Assembly (NCBI RefSeq): GCF_030816295.1
Contig: NZ_JAUSXV010000001.1
Location: 434,001 to 498,000 of the forward strand
Length of the DNA: 64,000 nucleotides
From: Microbacterium natoriense
Lineage (GTDB): Bacteria > Actinomycetota > Actinomycetes > Actinomycetales > Microbacteriaceae
Direction: 5' to 3'
The notes under the pieces were generated by a model. That model worked only from the letters and a program-made list of their open reading frames with translations. It was not told where the DNA came from and ran no database searches. Position numbers and translations under genes: made by a program. Positions 9,210 through 18,900 of the stretch are shown piece after piece (position 1 is the first letter of the stretch; each line of letters begins with the position of its first letter).

Positions 9210-10009
9210 CCCCGACCGCACGACGGCAGGGGGAGTTCAGCGGTCAGACTGTTCTGATCACGGGCGCCGGCGGTGGCCTGGGGCGTGCACTCGTCGATCA
9301 CTTCACGGAACGTGGCGCCACCGTTGTCGCCTGCGATCAGTCGCAGGCGGCGCTCCGCGGACTCGACGTGCATCGACGTGTTGCGTTTGACCTGCTCGAT
9401 CGTGGCGCCACCGCAGCCGCCGCTGAGACGCTGCTAGTCGACGAGTCGCCCGACATCATCGTAAACAATGCCGGATGGACGCGCGCGGAGTCGCTGACCG
9501 CCTTGGACGCAGAGACGATCAGTATGGAGATCGATCTAAACGTCTCTAACGTCATGGTCTTCAACTCCGCGCTTCTGCGCGGGATGGTCAATCGACGTGC
9601 CGGTGTGCTGGTATTCGTCTCGTCTGTCAACGCGCTACAGCACTACGGCAACCCTGCATACTCTGCGGCGAAAGCAGGCATCGATGCGTTCATGCGCGGG
9701 GTGGCAGTCGAGTACGGCGCTTACGGCATCCGGGCCAATGCCGTGTGCCCCGGCTCGATTCGCACCCCAGCGTGGACTGATCGGATCGCTCGTGATCCGG
9801 CGGTGCTGGAGAAGCTGCAGCGGCTGTACCCGCTCAAGCGAATCGTGGAGCTCACCGAGGTCGCGGAGGCGGTGAGCTTTCTCGCGTCTCCGAGATCGAG
9901 CGGAATCACTGGCGTTGCGCTACCTGTCGACGCCGGACTCAGCGCGGGGAATATGGCCTTCATCGAAGAGATACTGCGGCACGAATCCCCCCGTCGGGAG
10001 CCACGCTGA
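9206..10009 (+). CDS. SDR family oxidoreductase
   Basis: This 267-residue short-chain dehydrogenase shows TGAGGGLG for the cofactor, NNAG and the catalytic YSAAK, with the family C-terminal GVALPVDAG. The ATG at 9206 overlaps the permease stop. Because it is co-transcribed with the importer, it probably oxidises the imported sugar or a derived lactone or acid; this is inference. It is the second SDR of the locus and clearly different from the one at 621-1295. Confidence 0.9.
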   Translation: MTPTARRQGEFSGQTVLITGAGGGLGRALVDHFTERGATVVACDQSQAALRGLDVHRRVAFDLLDRGATAAAAETLLVDESPDIIVNNAGWTRAESLTALDAETISMEIDLNVSNVMVFNSALLRGMVNRRAGVLVFVSSVNALQHYGNPAYSAAKAGIDAFMRGVAVEYGAYGIRANAVCPGSIRTPAWTDRIARDPAVLEKLQRLYPLKRIVELTEVAEAVSFLASPRSSGITGVALPVDAGLSAGNMAFIEEILRHESPRREPR

Positions 10010-10026
10010 TCGGAGGAGTCTGCCTG

Positions 10027-10824
10027 TTACGTATTGTCCAGCATGTGCACGCCTGCCCAAGCTGCCGTGATTTTCTCGGCTGCGTGTCGCACTTGTTCAA
10101 CGAAGAACTGTTCACCGAGTGAATCGAATCTCGTGAGCGGTATGCTGGCGCCGACGGCAGCTAGCAGCACGCCGCGGTTGTCGAAGACGGGGAATGCCAC
10201 GCCGGCGCCGCCGGCGAAGCTCTCCTCACGACTGACGGCGAAACCGCGTTCCCTGGCGCGATCGACTTCTCTCCACAATTCAGCTTCATCAGTGATGGTC
10301 GCCGGGCCCACCGACGGCAAGCTTGTTTCAGCAACGATCTTCTTCGCTGCCGCCCGATCAAGGCTGGCAAGGAAGAGCTTCCCGCGCCCCGTGGAATGAA
10401 AAAGCCGCTCCGCACCCGGCCTCTCCTGCACGAGTACGTTGCCATGCCCTTCGAGCGCACAGATGTTCCAAATCCTCCTGTCTCGCATCACCGACAGATA
10501 AACACTCTCGCGCGTCTCCTCATTGAGAACTCGAAGAATGGGCATGGCGAGCGACGCGAGGGACCTCTCGTCGCCCATCTGCTGCGCCCAGACCAGGATC
10601 TTCGGACCGAGGAAGTAGTCTCCTCGCCGTTCGCGCTGGGAGACGAGCCCCCCGAGGGACAGGGATTTGAGGGCGCGGTGAGCTCCGGAGGAGCTCATTC
10701 CGACAGACTGGGCGATGCTGGCCAGGTCGAGTCCGCCTGGAGCCGCCGCGAGCTCGTCGAGTATGCGAATCGCGCGATCGAGAGCGCCTACCGTGCCCCG
10801 CTCGACCACAGTCGGATCGGTCAT
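10027..10824 (-). CDS. IclR family transcriptional regulator
   Basis: This 265-residue regulator has an N-terminal winged helix (SIAQSVGMSSSGAHRALKSL) and a C-terminal effector-binding IclR domain with GRGKLFLASL and a conserved REESFAGGAGVAFPVF segment. ATG 10824 is preferred over the in-frame ATG at 10842 because an AAGGGA-like site precedes it. It faces the sugar importer operon and is divergent from the secreted glycosidase-like gene, so it is the likely local regulator, presumably responding to a sugar acid or related metabolite. Confidence 0.9.
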   Translation of the reverse strand: MTDPTVVERGTVGALDRAIRILDELAAAPGGLDLASIAQSVGMSSSGAHRALKSLSLGGLVSQRERRGDYFLGPKILVWAQQMGDERSLASLAMPILRVLNEETRESVYLSVMRDRRIWNICALEGHGNVLVQERPGAERLFHSTGRGKLFLASLDRAAAKKIVAETSLPSVGPATITDEAELWREVDRARERGFAVSREESFAGGAGVAFPVFDNRGVLLAAVGASIPLTRFDSLGEQFFVEQVRHAAEKITAAWAGVHMLDNT

Positions 10825-10960
10825 TTCGCGTCCCTTCGTCATCAGCGTGCGGCCCGATTCTGATCTCCGACACTACCTCAACGAGGCTCGGGATCAGACG
10901 AGATCTCTTGTGGCGGAGCATCAGAGCACGTATGCTCGCAATCGCGAGAAGCGAAGAGCT

Positions 10961-10983
10961 GTTTGCATAGAGAGAATGTAAAC
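10961..10983. promoter_or_regulatory. Candidate IclR operator (inverted repeat)
   Basis: GTTTGCAT and ATGTAAAC flank a 7-base AGAGAGA spacer; the arms match at 7 of 8 positions. The element lies 30 bases before the glycosidase-like gene and in the divergent region shared with the IclR gene. A second small perfect repeat (GAGCA-4-TGCTC) lies at 10924-10937. Assignment to IclR is inferred from position. Confidence 0.5.
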
Positions 10984-11013
10984 AGATCACTGACTATTGA
11001 GAGGGTGGCAACG

Positions 11014-13366
11014 ATGCCTACACGACTCCATGCTCATGGGCCGAGAGCCCGCGCTCGGTGGCGGCTGACCGCCCTGGCATCGGCCATCGTCGTGGTCGTG
11101 AGCAGCCTCCTATCGACTGGCAGTGCCGTCGCGAGCCCACCGCTCAAACCGATGTCGGTGCAGCAGTGGCACGTCGCAGAGTACACGTTCGTGAGCGACG
11201 TGAACTACGCCGCACCGTTCACCGACGTCGAGGTCACCGCAACGTTCACTCACTCCTCGGATGGCCAGGTCATCAGCAGACCCGCGTTCTGGGACGGGGG
11301 GAAGAAGTGGAAGGTTCGGTTCGCACCTACCGAGTTGGGAGAGTGGACTTTTGTGACGTCGTCGAGCGACACAACGAACGCCGGCCTGCACCACCGCCAA
11401 GGGGTGATCCAGGTCTCGCCGAACACCAGCACCGAGGACATCTATCAGCACGGCTTTCTGCAGGTCGCCGACAGCGGCCGAGACCTCTCCTACGACGACG
11501 GTGTGCCGCTTCTTCTATCTGGATGACACCCACCGATTCCTCAGTCAAGAGCAGTGGGACGGAAGTGGGGTCGAAGGAGTCGAGTCCCAGTTCAAAGCGG
11601 TCATCGACAAGCGAGTCGAACAGGGCTATACGGCAATCCAGTCAGAACCAGACGGCCACCGCCTCTCTCTCTGCAACGCGGGGTGCACCCAGATCGATCT
11701 CAGTCTCGTCCAGGACTACGACCGCAAGGCGAAGTACATCGCGGGCAAAGGGCTCGTCCACAACATGGGGATCGGATCGTGGCACCACTCGGCGCAACTC
11801 ACCGAGGAAGGCGCCCGGCGCCTTGCCCGTCTGTTCGTCGCGCGTTTCGGCGCATACCCTGTGACCTGGTTCACGGCGCAGGAAGTCGATCTTGCGCCTG
11901 CGGGCACGGAGTCGGTCTGGATGGCGGCAGCGGAAGAGATTGAGGCCACCGACGACTACGACCACCCGCAGTCTGTGCATCAGGCCGCCGGGGCGCCGAA
12001 ATCTCCGTGGGTCGAACAGCCGTGGCATGACTTCACGATGATTCAAGGAGGGCACAATACCCTGCCGTCGCTCGCCCACTATCAGGAGTCCTGGGACTAC
12101 GTACCGACCAAGCCATTCCTGGAAAGCGAACTCAACTACGAAGGAATGCGCCTCAGCATCGATGCGGCGATCGTGCGAAAGGGTGCGTACAAGGCGATTC
12201 TTGCGGGGAGCTCGGGCTATTCATACGGATCCCAAGGAATCTGGAACGTCAGCCTGGACGGATACGGCGAAGACGTCTCCTGGTGGGACGGCCTGCATCA
12301 AGCGGGCGGCGAGCAGATGGGCATTATGAAGCGAATCTTCACGTCTCTCGATTGGCCGCACCTCGAACCAAGGTTCACGGATCCGGCGTGGGTGGACTTC
12401 GCTCACGGAGGATCAAGCGCCGTGGCGTCCGACTCCAACGACACCTATGTGGGCTACTTCTACCATTCATCCCCTGAGACCGGGCTGCTCAGGCAGATGG
12501 ATCCTGCCAGCGCATATCGTGCAACGTGGATCGATCCCACAACCGGAGACCGGACCGAGATCGCGACGGAAGTCACTCCGAGCGCGTCGGGCAGTTGGTG
12601 CATGCCGCTCAAGCCGACAGAGTCGGACTGGGTGCTGCTCGTCGAGAAGAACGGCGTCGCCACGACCGCGCCGGGAGCGGAACCGACGTGCGCAGGTACT
12701 GAAGATGACCAGCTGCCTGCGCCGGTGGGCGAATGGAAATTCGACGCGAGCAACGGCGATCAGGTCGACGACGCCTCTGGCAATGGGCACCCGGCCGTAC
12801 TACACGACGGCGCCAGTGTCGTCGACAGCGGTATCTCAGGCAAAGCACTCAGCCTCGACGGGGTCAACGACTTCGCTGAGGTGGCGGACACTCCAGGTCT
12901 GGACGGGTTCGCCGAGTTCACGCTCTCCATCTGGGTGAACGTGAACGGCGCGCCCGGTGCAAACGTCACCCCCCTCGGTAAAGAAAGTTCGACAGGCGCG
13001 GGAGGAGGAGCAAGATTCTTGGTGCTCCCCTCGGGCGCTGGGCACTTCGTCGCTCAAACGACGAACACCGGGTGGTACTCCGGTGTGGCCAGCTTCAACC
13101 GCCCCCTCGTGCCAGGCACCTGGGAACACTTGGTTGCGGTATACGACGGTGCGCAATACCGGGCCTATCTCAATGGTGTGGAAACGGGCGCCAGCGGGAT
13201 GATCAGCGGATCACTCAAAGACATCACCGACCCGTGGCGCTTCGGTCACAAGACGGCATCGAATCTCGCCTTCATGAACGGGCTGATCGACGAAGCCCAG
13301 ATCTACGACAGCGCACTGTCGGATGGCCAGGTAATCGAACTGTACGAGAGCTACCGACTGCCGTAG
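11014..13366 (+). pseudogene. Secreted DUF5060/DUF4038 glycosidase-like protein with LamG domain, frame broken
   Basis: The gene reads as a signal peptide (LTALASAIVVVVSSLLSTGS), a DUF5060 beta domain (WHVAEYTFVSDVNYAAPF), a DUF4038 TIM barrel with FFYLDDTHRFL and NWFTAQEVDL-like regions, and a C-terminal LamG/concanavalin-like domain (GEWKFDASNG to the end). The frame changes at about 11508-11514. Frame 1 stops at 11526, while frame 2 carries the rest; dropping one base gives the expected DDGVPFFYLDDTH. Intact, it would be about 783 residues. ATG 11014 has a GAGGG site 8 bases upstream. It probably degrades extracellular polysaccharide to feed the importer. Whether it is a true pseudogene is uncertain. 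Confidence 0.78.
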
Positions 13367-13386
13367 GCATTGCGTGCTGCTCAACA

Positions 13387-13426
13387 CGCAGCGGAGGCGC
13401 TCGGCTGACCGATAGCCTCCGCTGCG
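13387..13426 (+). terminator. Terminator-like hairpin
   Basis: A perfect 12-bp stem (CGCAGCGGAGGC with GCCTCCGCTGCG) with a 16-base loop lies 21 bases after the stop of the glycosidase-like gene. No U-tract follows, as is common in Actinobacteria. Confidence 0.65.
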
Positions 13427-13691
13427 TCGAAAGCAGAGCTGCACTTGGAGAACACCCCGGCCCTCGTCTCCCTTCGTGGGGAAGGTGACGAGAGCCGAGG
13501 CCGAGGAGAAGCGGGGAGCGCTTCTCCGGGTGAGACTCCACCCCGGCGCAGATAGGGAGGATCGCGCCGGTGGAGTCCTACCGCTCACGTTGCCCGTGAA
13601 CCCGGGGTGCTGGGGTCGAGCCGCCGACATCCGTACGTACCCCACCCAACACAATTATCGAGACCCATCCGCAGGGACGACACTCTCGAAA
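13427..13691. other. Non-coding stretch with further hairpins
   Basis: No protein-like frame is seen between the glycosidase-like gene and the kinase promoter region. Two more inverted repeats are present: an 8-bp perfect stem GAGAAGCG / CGCTTCTC with a 5-base loop (13506-13526), and a longer imperfect pair 13534-13549 / 13564-13577 (GACTCCACC / GGTGGAGTC core). They could be extra terminators or a structured RNA. Confidence 0.45.
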
Positions 13692-13720
13692 GTCACCCGA
13701 TGGCGGTGACATTTGTCACC
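13692..13720. promoter_or_regulatory. Candidate response-regulator operator before the kinase gene
   Basis: A perfect 7-2-7 inverted repeat GGTGACA-TT-TGTCACC spans 13705-13720, with a further GTCACC half-site at 13692-13697. The same core recurs at 18748-18761 in front of the partner regulator and the surface protein, so it is a good candidate for the binding site of the NarL-type response regulator encoded at 18901. Confidence 0.6.
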
Positions 13721-13815
13721 CCGTTCCACGCAATGGCGCGGCAGCATGAGGCACCCGACCGTCCGGTGTCGTAGTCTGCGACTGTCCGTTCGCGCAGCTC
13801 GATGAGGAGTAGGGA

Positions 13816-15003
13816 ATGAGCCTCACACCATCCGCTCGGCGGGAAGGCGACCAGGCACTAGCCCGGCCGCTGATCGACAGGATCGAGAAGGCCGTCGATC
13901 CGTCATCATGGGATCCGGTCTCCCGAAGCATCGCCCGCACCGCCCTGCTTCTGGCACACGTCGAGATCCCCCTGACAGTCATCGGCCTGCTCGCATCGAG
14001 CGACACCCTCTTCGGTTTCCCCGAATCCCAGAACGGCCTGGCCGCGACCCTGCTCATCCTCTTCGGGGTCGTCAACCTCACCGCATCTCTCATCGCCGTG
14101 GGTGGGGAGGAGAAGAAGCGATCACTGCTGATCGTGTGCAGCCTGGCCGCCGGCCTCCCCTACCTCGTGATCTTCAGAGAGTGGGGCGGCCCGGTCTGGG
14201 AACTGCTGTTCTTCACCACCACACTGCTGCTGCGTCCGCGGTTGAACCGTTGGTTGCTCCCCTTCGTCCTGACCGCCATCCTCATCGACCTCTGGCTCAC
14301 CCGCGGAGCGCTGCACGCCACCCGCACGGTCGTCCTGCTCCTGATCGCCGTCGGGGTCGGACTGTGCGTCGCGTGGGTGACCACGAGCTCGTCGCGAATG
14401 CGCGCTGCGGAGGCCATGCTGCTCCCCGCGGCCATTCAGGCCGAACGAATCCGCATCGCTCGCGACCTCCACGACACCCTCGGAACATCGCTGACCGCAG
14501 CGGCCACCAAGATCGCCTACGCTGATCTCCTCATCGATACCGACCCTGAGACCGCCCGTCGCGAGCTCACCGATCTGCACCGGCTCATCCGCACCGCGCT
14601 GAAAGACATGAGGACGACAGCACTCGAAGCGCGGCAGCCCGACCTCGCTCAGGAGCTCCGCGAGGCTGTCTCGCTCCTGAAATCCGTCGGACTCACTGTC
14701 CACGTGACCGGCGATGCCCGCTCCGTCGTCAGCCACGCACAGGCTGCCGCCGCATTCCTGATCCGTGAATCGTCGACCAACATCATCCGGCACACACGCG
14801 CCGAACTGGTTCACATCACGTTGGCGCCCGGAAGCGTCGGAATCTGGGACGACGGCACCCCTATCGAACACGACGACGCTCCAGGCACCGGGCTCATAGG
14901 ACTGACCGAGCGCGTCGAGTCCTCCGGTGGAGCACTCGTGTTCGGCAGAAACGACGCCGGTGGTTTTCATATCGTCGCGTCATGGAAGCCACCGGCGTCG
15001 TGA
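13816..15003 (+). CDS. Sensor histidine kinase (DesK/NarX-like, HisKA_3)
   Basis: This 395-residue membrane kinase has about six hydrophobic segments in residues 40-195, then the dimerisation/phosphoacceptor helix ERIRIARDLHDTLG with His219 as the phosphorylated residue. The HATPase follows, with an N-box-like RESSTNIIRHT and the glycine-rich GTGLIGLTERV. It belongs with the response regulator at 18901-19563, although an oppositely oriented surface-protein gene lies between them. A conserved palindrome about 100 bases upstream suggests autoregulation. Confidence 0.9.
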   Translation: MSLTPSARREGDQALARPLIDRIEKAVDPSSWDPVSRSIARTALLLAHVEIPLTVIGLLASSDTLFGFPESQNGLAATLLILFGVVNLTASLIAVGGEEKKRSLLIVCSLAAGLPYLVIFREWGGPVWELLFFTTTLLLRPRLNRWLLPFVLTAILIDLWLTRGALHATRTVVLLLIAVGVGLCVAWVTTSSSRMRAAEAMLLPAAIQAERIRIARDLHDTLGTSLTAAATKIAYADLLIDTDPETARRELTDLHRLIRTALKDMRTTALEARQPDLAQELREAVSLLKSVGLTVHVTGDARSVVSHAQAAAAFLIRESSTNIIRHTRAELVHITLAPGSVGIWDDGTPIEHDDAPGTGLIGLTERVESSGGALVFGRNDAGGFHIVASWKPPAS

Positions 15004-15062
15004 CAGAACGGTCGCACTGCGCCTAAGGCGCCGCTACAGCATCGAACGCAATGACCCCGCGA

Positions 15063-18000
15063 TCACCGCGTGTGCCTGATTCGTCTGCGTCCTGCCGTGA
15101 TCATCGCTCCCCCGAGCACGAGGAACGTGCCCATCATCACCGCATACCACGACAGCTCCCCACCGGTCTGTGCCAGAGGCGCATCGGTGGACGCCGGCGT
15201 CGGCGTCGGCGGTGCAGGGAGTACGTCGATGGTGTTCGTCAATCCGACGTGAACGACTGTTCCATCGGAGATCGTGATGATCGCCTGATCGAAGCTCGGC
15301 GGCGCCCAACTCGTACCGGGGACACCAGCGGGTGTTTCTTCCTCGAGCGTGACGATCGCTCCCGCCGGCAGCACGGGGCCGCTCACCGGCACCCCGTCGG
15401 CGTGGACGGTCAACGTCCCTTCTCCAGCTTCGTAGTAGTCGCCGGCCGGGTAGTTGTAATGCACGATGAACGCACGATCAGTCCCGATCAAGGAATGCCC
15501 GGAGCCGACGACATCCTTGATGATGTCGAACGTTCCCGTGCACGCTGAGACCTCTACCTCGCTGCTCGTGACCGTGTCGTCTCCCGGCAACGCCGTACCG
15601 TTCTGTGCGGTACTCGTCAGTGCAGCCTGAACGGTGGCGGTGCTGCCGGCCGAGGAATCGAGAGCGAGGGAGAGCGTCGCAGTCGACCCGGGTTCGATCC
15701 GCTCGATCGTCCACACGCCCGTGGCGGGGTCGAAGGTCCCGCCGTCACCGGCGTCGACACTTCTCACGGTCACTCCGGGCGGAATGCTGACGGACACGGT
15801 GACCGACGTCGCATCGACCGTTCGGGGATCGTTGGTCACGGAGATGTCGTAGCGGCCTCCCGGCGCGGGCACGCACACCGGATCGCCCACGGAGTCGATC
15901 GACAGCAGCGGTGAGATCTGCAATCCGACCTTGGCGGGTTCCACGGGAAGCAGCCATGAGCTGTTGTCAATCCGGAATGCAGCCACCGCGAAGCTGTTCC
16001 ATGCCACCCCCTCTGCATTGTCCGGCGCCGTGATGGGCAGCTGGATGTTCTGGGTCTCGGCGACATCGAACACCTCCGCGCCGAAGTCGACGCGGATCGC
16101 TCTCACGGTACTGAGATCTGCTGGAAGAACAGTCGTCCAGTCATCGATGCACCCCGCGGGTGCTGATGCCCGAGGAGCCCCTGACTGCATGACCTCGCCC
16201 CGGCACGGATTCGACGACAGCGAGTACTGGATGGTCGCACCCGGCACCGCGGTCGTGACCGCGGATGCCAGCTGAGCCTGCCACATGGATCCCCGCGTCT
16301 GGCCCGCGGCCGGTCCCACGCCCGTGTCGCCGACGTAGGGAAGGATGTCGTAGGCGATGACATTCGAGATCGGCACGTTGCCGGTGTTCGTCACGTCCAG
16401 CCGGTACTCGGATGATTCCCCGGGAAGAGTCCGACCAACAGCCGGAGTCGCCTGGAAGACGGGATCAAGCGACCCCTTCACCCATTTCGTCCCCCCGACC
16501 GCCCCGGAGGCGACGACCGTGTACGGCGCCGACGTCGTGCAACCGAGCGCTGCGGAGTCGTCGAGACCGGACGTGTTCTCGGGGTCGGCGGTCGCGGGCG
16601 AGCGGGCATCCCCGCATTGATCGGGCTTCTTGTGATTCGCGATAGCCGCATCGAAGAACTGCGCCGTATTGAGTCGCTGACCCACCGGCGCGTTCGGCTG
16701 GACCTCGGCCTGGAAACTGAGCCGGAGGAAGCCGGTGTTCGGCGGGATGCCGGCGGAACCGGGCCAGCTGACCCGCAGCAGTTGCCTGCCTGTTCCATTG
16801 AAATCGTCGATGACCTCCACCTTCATCGCGCTCGTGGGCACTCCTGCCAGCACCGCGGCATCCGACTGCACGGCCAGCGACCCGGGGACGTAGCGCAGGT
16901 CGGCAGGAAGCAGATCCGTCACGACAGGGAACCAGTTCACGCTTCCCGCTAGGGCCTTGCCCTGGAACGAGAACGTCACCCGCCCGCTGATTCCCTGCAC
17001 CGAGTTGCTGGAGTTCTTGAACACCTGATACGACGGCGCGCTCGGCGGCACCTTCACGTACCCGCAACGCGTCGCCACCGGCGCTGTGAGATCCAGGGCT
17101 GTGATCGTCGCCCCCGTGGCAGCGTCGGCCAATGACGCAGACGTGAAGCAGTTCTCGATGTACACGTCGTCACCACCGGTCGGCACACCCGACTGCTGAT
17201 AGACGGCTCCGGTCGAGTCCGTCGGAAGCGTCGTCGAGACGGGAGGCGTGATCAAGAACCGGAGCGTGTCTCCCGCAGCGAGTTGCCCCGTCACGTGCAG
17301 CTGGGTCACCCATTCTCCTACAGGCAGAGACACCGTCCGGGCCGAGGATTCGCCCGCGGCACTTCCCGGCTGGTAGGTGATGACCCCTGTTCCACCGAGG
17401 TTCGTCACGTAGCTCACGTGCAGCGGTTCCGTCGACGTCAGAACCGTCCCGTTCGCCAGGGCGACCGACAGGGCGCCGGTGGCAGGCGTCGAACACGTTG
17501 TCGAACCGTCCGTTGGAGAGGACCACAGGCAGGGAAGCGGATCGACGATGTCGAGATTCAAGGCCGAGGAGCCGCTGTTCGCGGCAACGATCATCCACCC
17601 CGTCGACTGACCGCGTTGGGCCAGAAAGGGAGACGACAGAGGTGGCCTCTTCGCGATAGACCCGGCCCCGACCATGTGCTGAAGTCCGTGCGTGACAGCC
17701 GCGCCCGCTGAGTGCAATGTCTCGTCAGGGCGGAAGAGCGGATGCGCCGTCGCGGAGGCGGTGTTGGTCACGACCGATGCTGTCGTGAACGTCGACGACG
17801 GGTATCGCAACACGAGCTGGTACTCGGGCGGGGTTGCGAAACCGTATCCGAGCGGCCCCGGTGTTGACGGGTCAGACCAGGAAGGCCAGGTGACGAGCCG
17901 GGTCACGGGATCGAACACGCCGCCGCCAGTCGCCGACACGAACTCCGCTCCGTCGGGGATGTGATCGACGGTGACGACCTCCGTCACGCCCCACACACCC

Positions 18001-18644
18001 GTCGTGGGCGGACTCACGTTGGGAGGCCCCGCATGGCGGGTCTGGACGAAGTACGTCACCGGCGCATCCAAGGCAGGGGTGACGTTGGGATTCGACAGTC
18101 TCTTCGTCGTCACGATCGTCGGATCCGACGTCACAGTTGCCGACGTGGTGGCTGTCACGCTGATGCCTTCGACGGCGAAGGAGACGACCGGATTGATCGT
18201 GTCACCGTTCGGGGACCCCGCGTTCGGAGGCAGCACGCTGAACGTCATCTGCCCCGACGAACCAGCCGGAATCGGATCGCTGAGCACCCAGGTGATCACA
18301 CCGTTCTGCACAGTCGGCGCCTGAGAGAACCCACCTGTCGACGGCGACGCGCTATAGAAAGCGGTCGCGACGTTGGCGTCCGGAGACAGGGTCGGCAGCG
18401 GGACTGTGATCCGTCCACCCGTGCACGCTGTGTCGACAGAACTGCAGGACCAGGAGATCTGGAAGGTCGCCGGAGTGCCAGCTGCGGCCGTCGGCGTCAC
18501 GGCACTGACCGTCAGTCCCAACGACGGCGCGGCCCACGCCGGCTGCGCGACGAAGAGCCCGCTCGCGGCGACCGCCACGCCGAGTACCGCAGCGACCAAA
18601 CGCCCCGCGAGCGTCCCCGTTCGGGTACGACGAATTGCCCCCAT
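15063..18644 (-). CDS. Large sortase-anchored DUF11-type surface protein
   Basis: This 1193-residue secreted protein starts with a signal peptide (LAGRLVAAVLGVAVAASG) ending near AAPSLG. It contains repeated immunoglobulin-like DUF11 segments, recognisable by recurring VTNTGNVPISN and DGAEFVSATGGGVFDP phrases, and a C-terminal DUF5979-like domain (FDIIKDVVGSG, then TLEEETPAG). It ends with the class-E-type sorting signal LAQTGG, a transmembrane stretch and RRRIRHTR. ATG 18644 has a GGGGAT site; the longer frame to 18698 adds 18 unlikely residues. It would be wall-anchored and may mediate adhesion or envelope structure. It is convergent with the kinase gene and divergent from the regulator. 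Confidence 0.87.
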   Translation of the reverse strand: MGAIRRTRTGTLAGRLVAAVLGVAVAASGLFVAQPAWAAPSLGLTVSAVTPTAAAGTPATFQISWSCSSVDTACTGGRITVPLPTLSPDANVATAFYSASPSTGGFSQAPTVQNGVITWVLSDPIPAGSSGQMTFSVLPPNAGSPNGDTINPVVSFAVEGISVTATTSATVTSDPTIVTTKRLSNPNVTPALDAPVTYFVQTRHAGPPNVSPPTTGVWGVTEVVTVDHIPDGAEFVSATGGGVFDPVTRLVTWPSWSDPSTPGPLGYGFATPPEYQLVLRYPSSTFTTASVVTNTASATAHPLFRPDETLHSAGAAVTHGLQHMVGAGSIAKRPPLSSPFLAQRGQSTGWMIVAANSGSSALNLDIVDPLPCLWSSPTDGSTTCSTPATGALSVALANGTVLTSTEPLHVSYVTNLGGTGVITYQPGSAAGESSARTVSLPVGEWVTQLHVTGQLAAGDTLRFLITPPVSTTLPTDSTGAVYQQSGVPTGGDDVYIENCFTSASLADAATGATITALDLTAPVATRCGYVKVPPSAPSYQVFKNSSNSVQGISGRVTFSFQGKALAGSVNWFPVVTDLLPADLRYVPGSLAVQSDAAVLAGVPTSAMKVEVIDDFNGTGRQLLRVSWPGSAGIPPNTGFLRLSFQAEVQPNAPVGQRLNTAQFFDAAIANHKKPDQCGDARSPATADPENTSGLDDSAALGCTTSAPYTVVASGAVGGTKWVKGSLDPVFQATPAVGRTLPGESSEYRLDVTNTGNVPISNVIAYDILPYVGDTGVGPAAGQTRGSMWQAQLASAVTTAVPGATIQYSLSSNPCRGEVMQSGAPRASAPAGCIDDWTTVLPADLSTVRAIRVDFGAEVFDVAETQNIQLPITAPDNAEGVAWNSFAVAAFRIDNSSWLLPVEPAKVGLQISPLLSIDSVGDPVCVPAPGGRYDISVTNDPRTVDATSVTVSVSIPPGVTVRSVDAGDGGTFDPATGVWTIERIEPGSTATLSLALDSSAGSTATVQAALTSTAQNGTALPGDDTVTSSEVEVSACTGTFDIIKDVVGSGHSLIGTDRAFIVHYNYPAGDYYEAGEGTLTVHADGVPVSGPVLPAGAIVTLEEETPAGVPGTSWAPPSFDQAIITISDGTVVHVGLTNTIDVLPAPPTPTPASTDAPLAQTGGELSWYAVMMGTFLVLGGAMITAGRRRIRHTR

Positions 18645-18747
18645 GAGATCCCCATTCCACAACGCCCGCGCGACATCTGTTCGCGCGAAACAACTCACGC
18701 GACGCTATCCGACGCAGAACGAGACCGACGTCTTCCCCGGAAGACCG

Positions 18748-18761
18748 ATGACATTTGTCAT
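18748..18761. promoter_or_regulatory. Candidate operator in the surface-protein/regulator divergent region
   Basis: A perfect 6-2-6 repeat ATGACA-TT-TGTCAT lies 104 bases before the surface-protein start and 140 bases before the response-regulator start. It repeats the core found before the histidine kinase at 13705-13720. This implies shared control of all three genes. Confidence 0.6.
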
Positions 18762-18900
18762 GGCTCAAGAACAGTGATCGCACGCTATCGTCGCGAGAAG
18801 GGCAGACTGGCCGTACACGCCAGGGCGGATGCCCATCCCCACTGCCCCGGCACCTGTGCTGTGGGGCTATGGTTGGGCGCGGAGTGGAGAGGAGAGCCCC

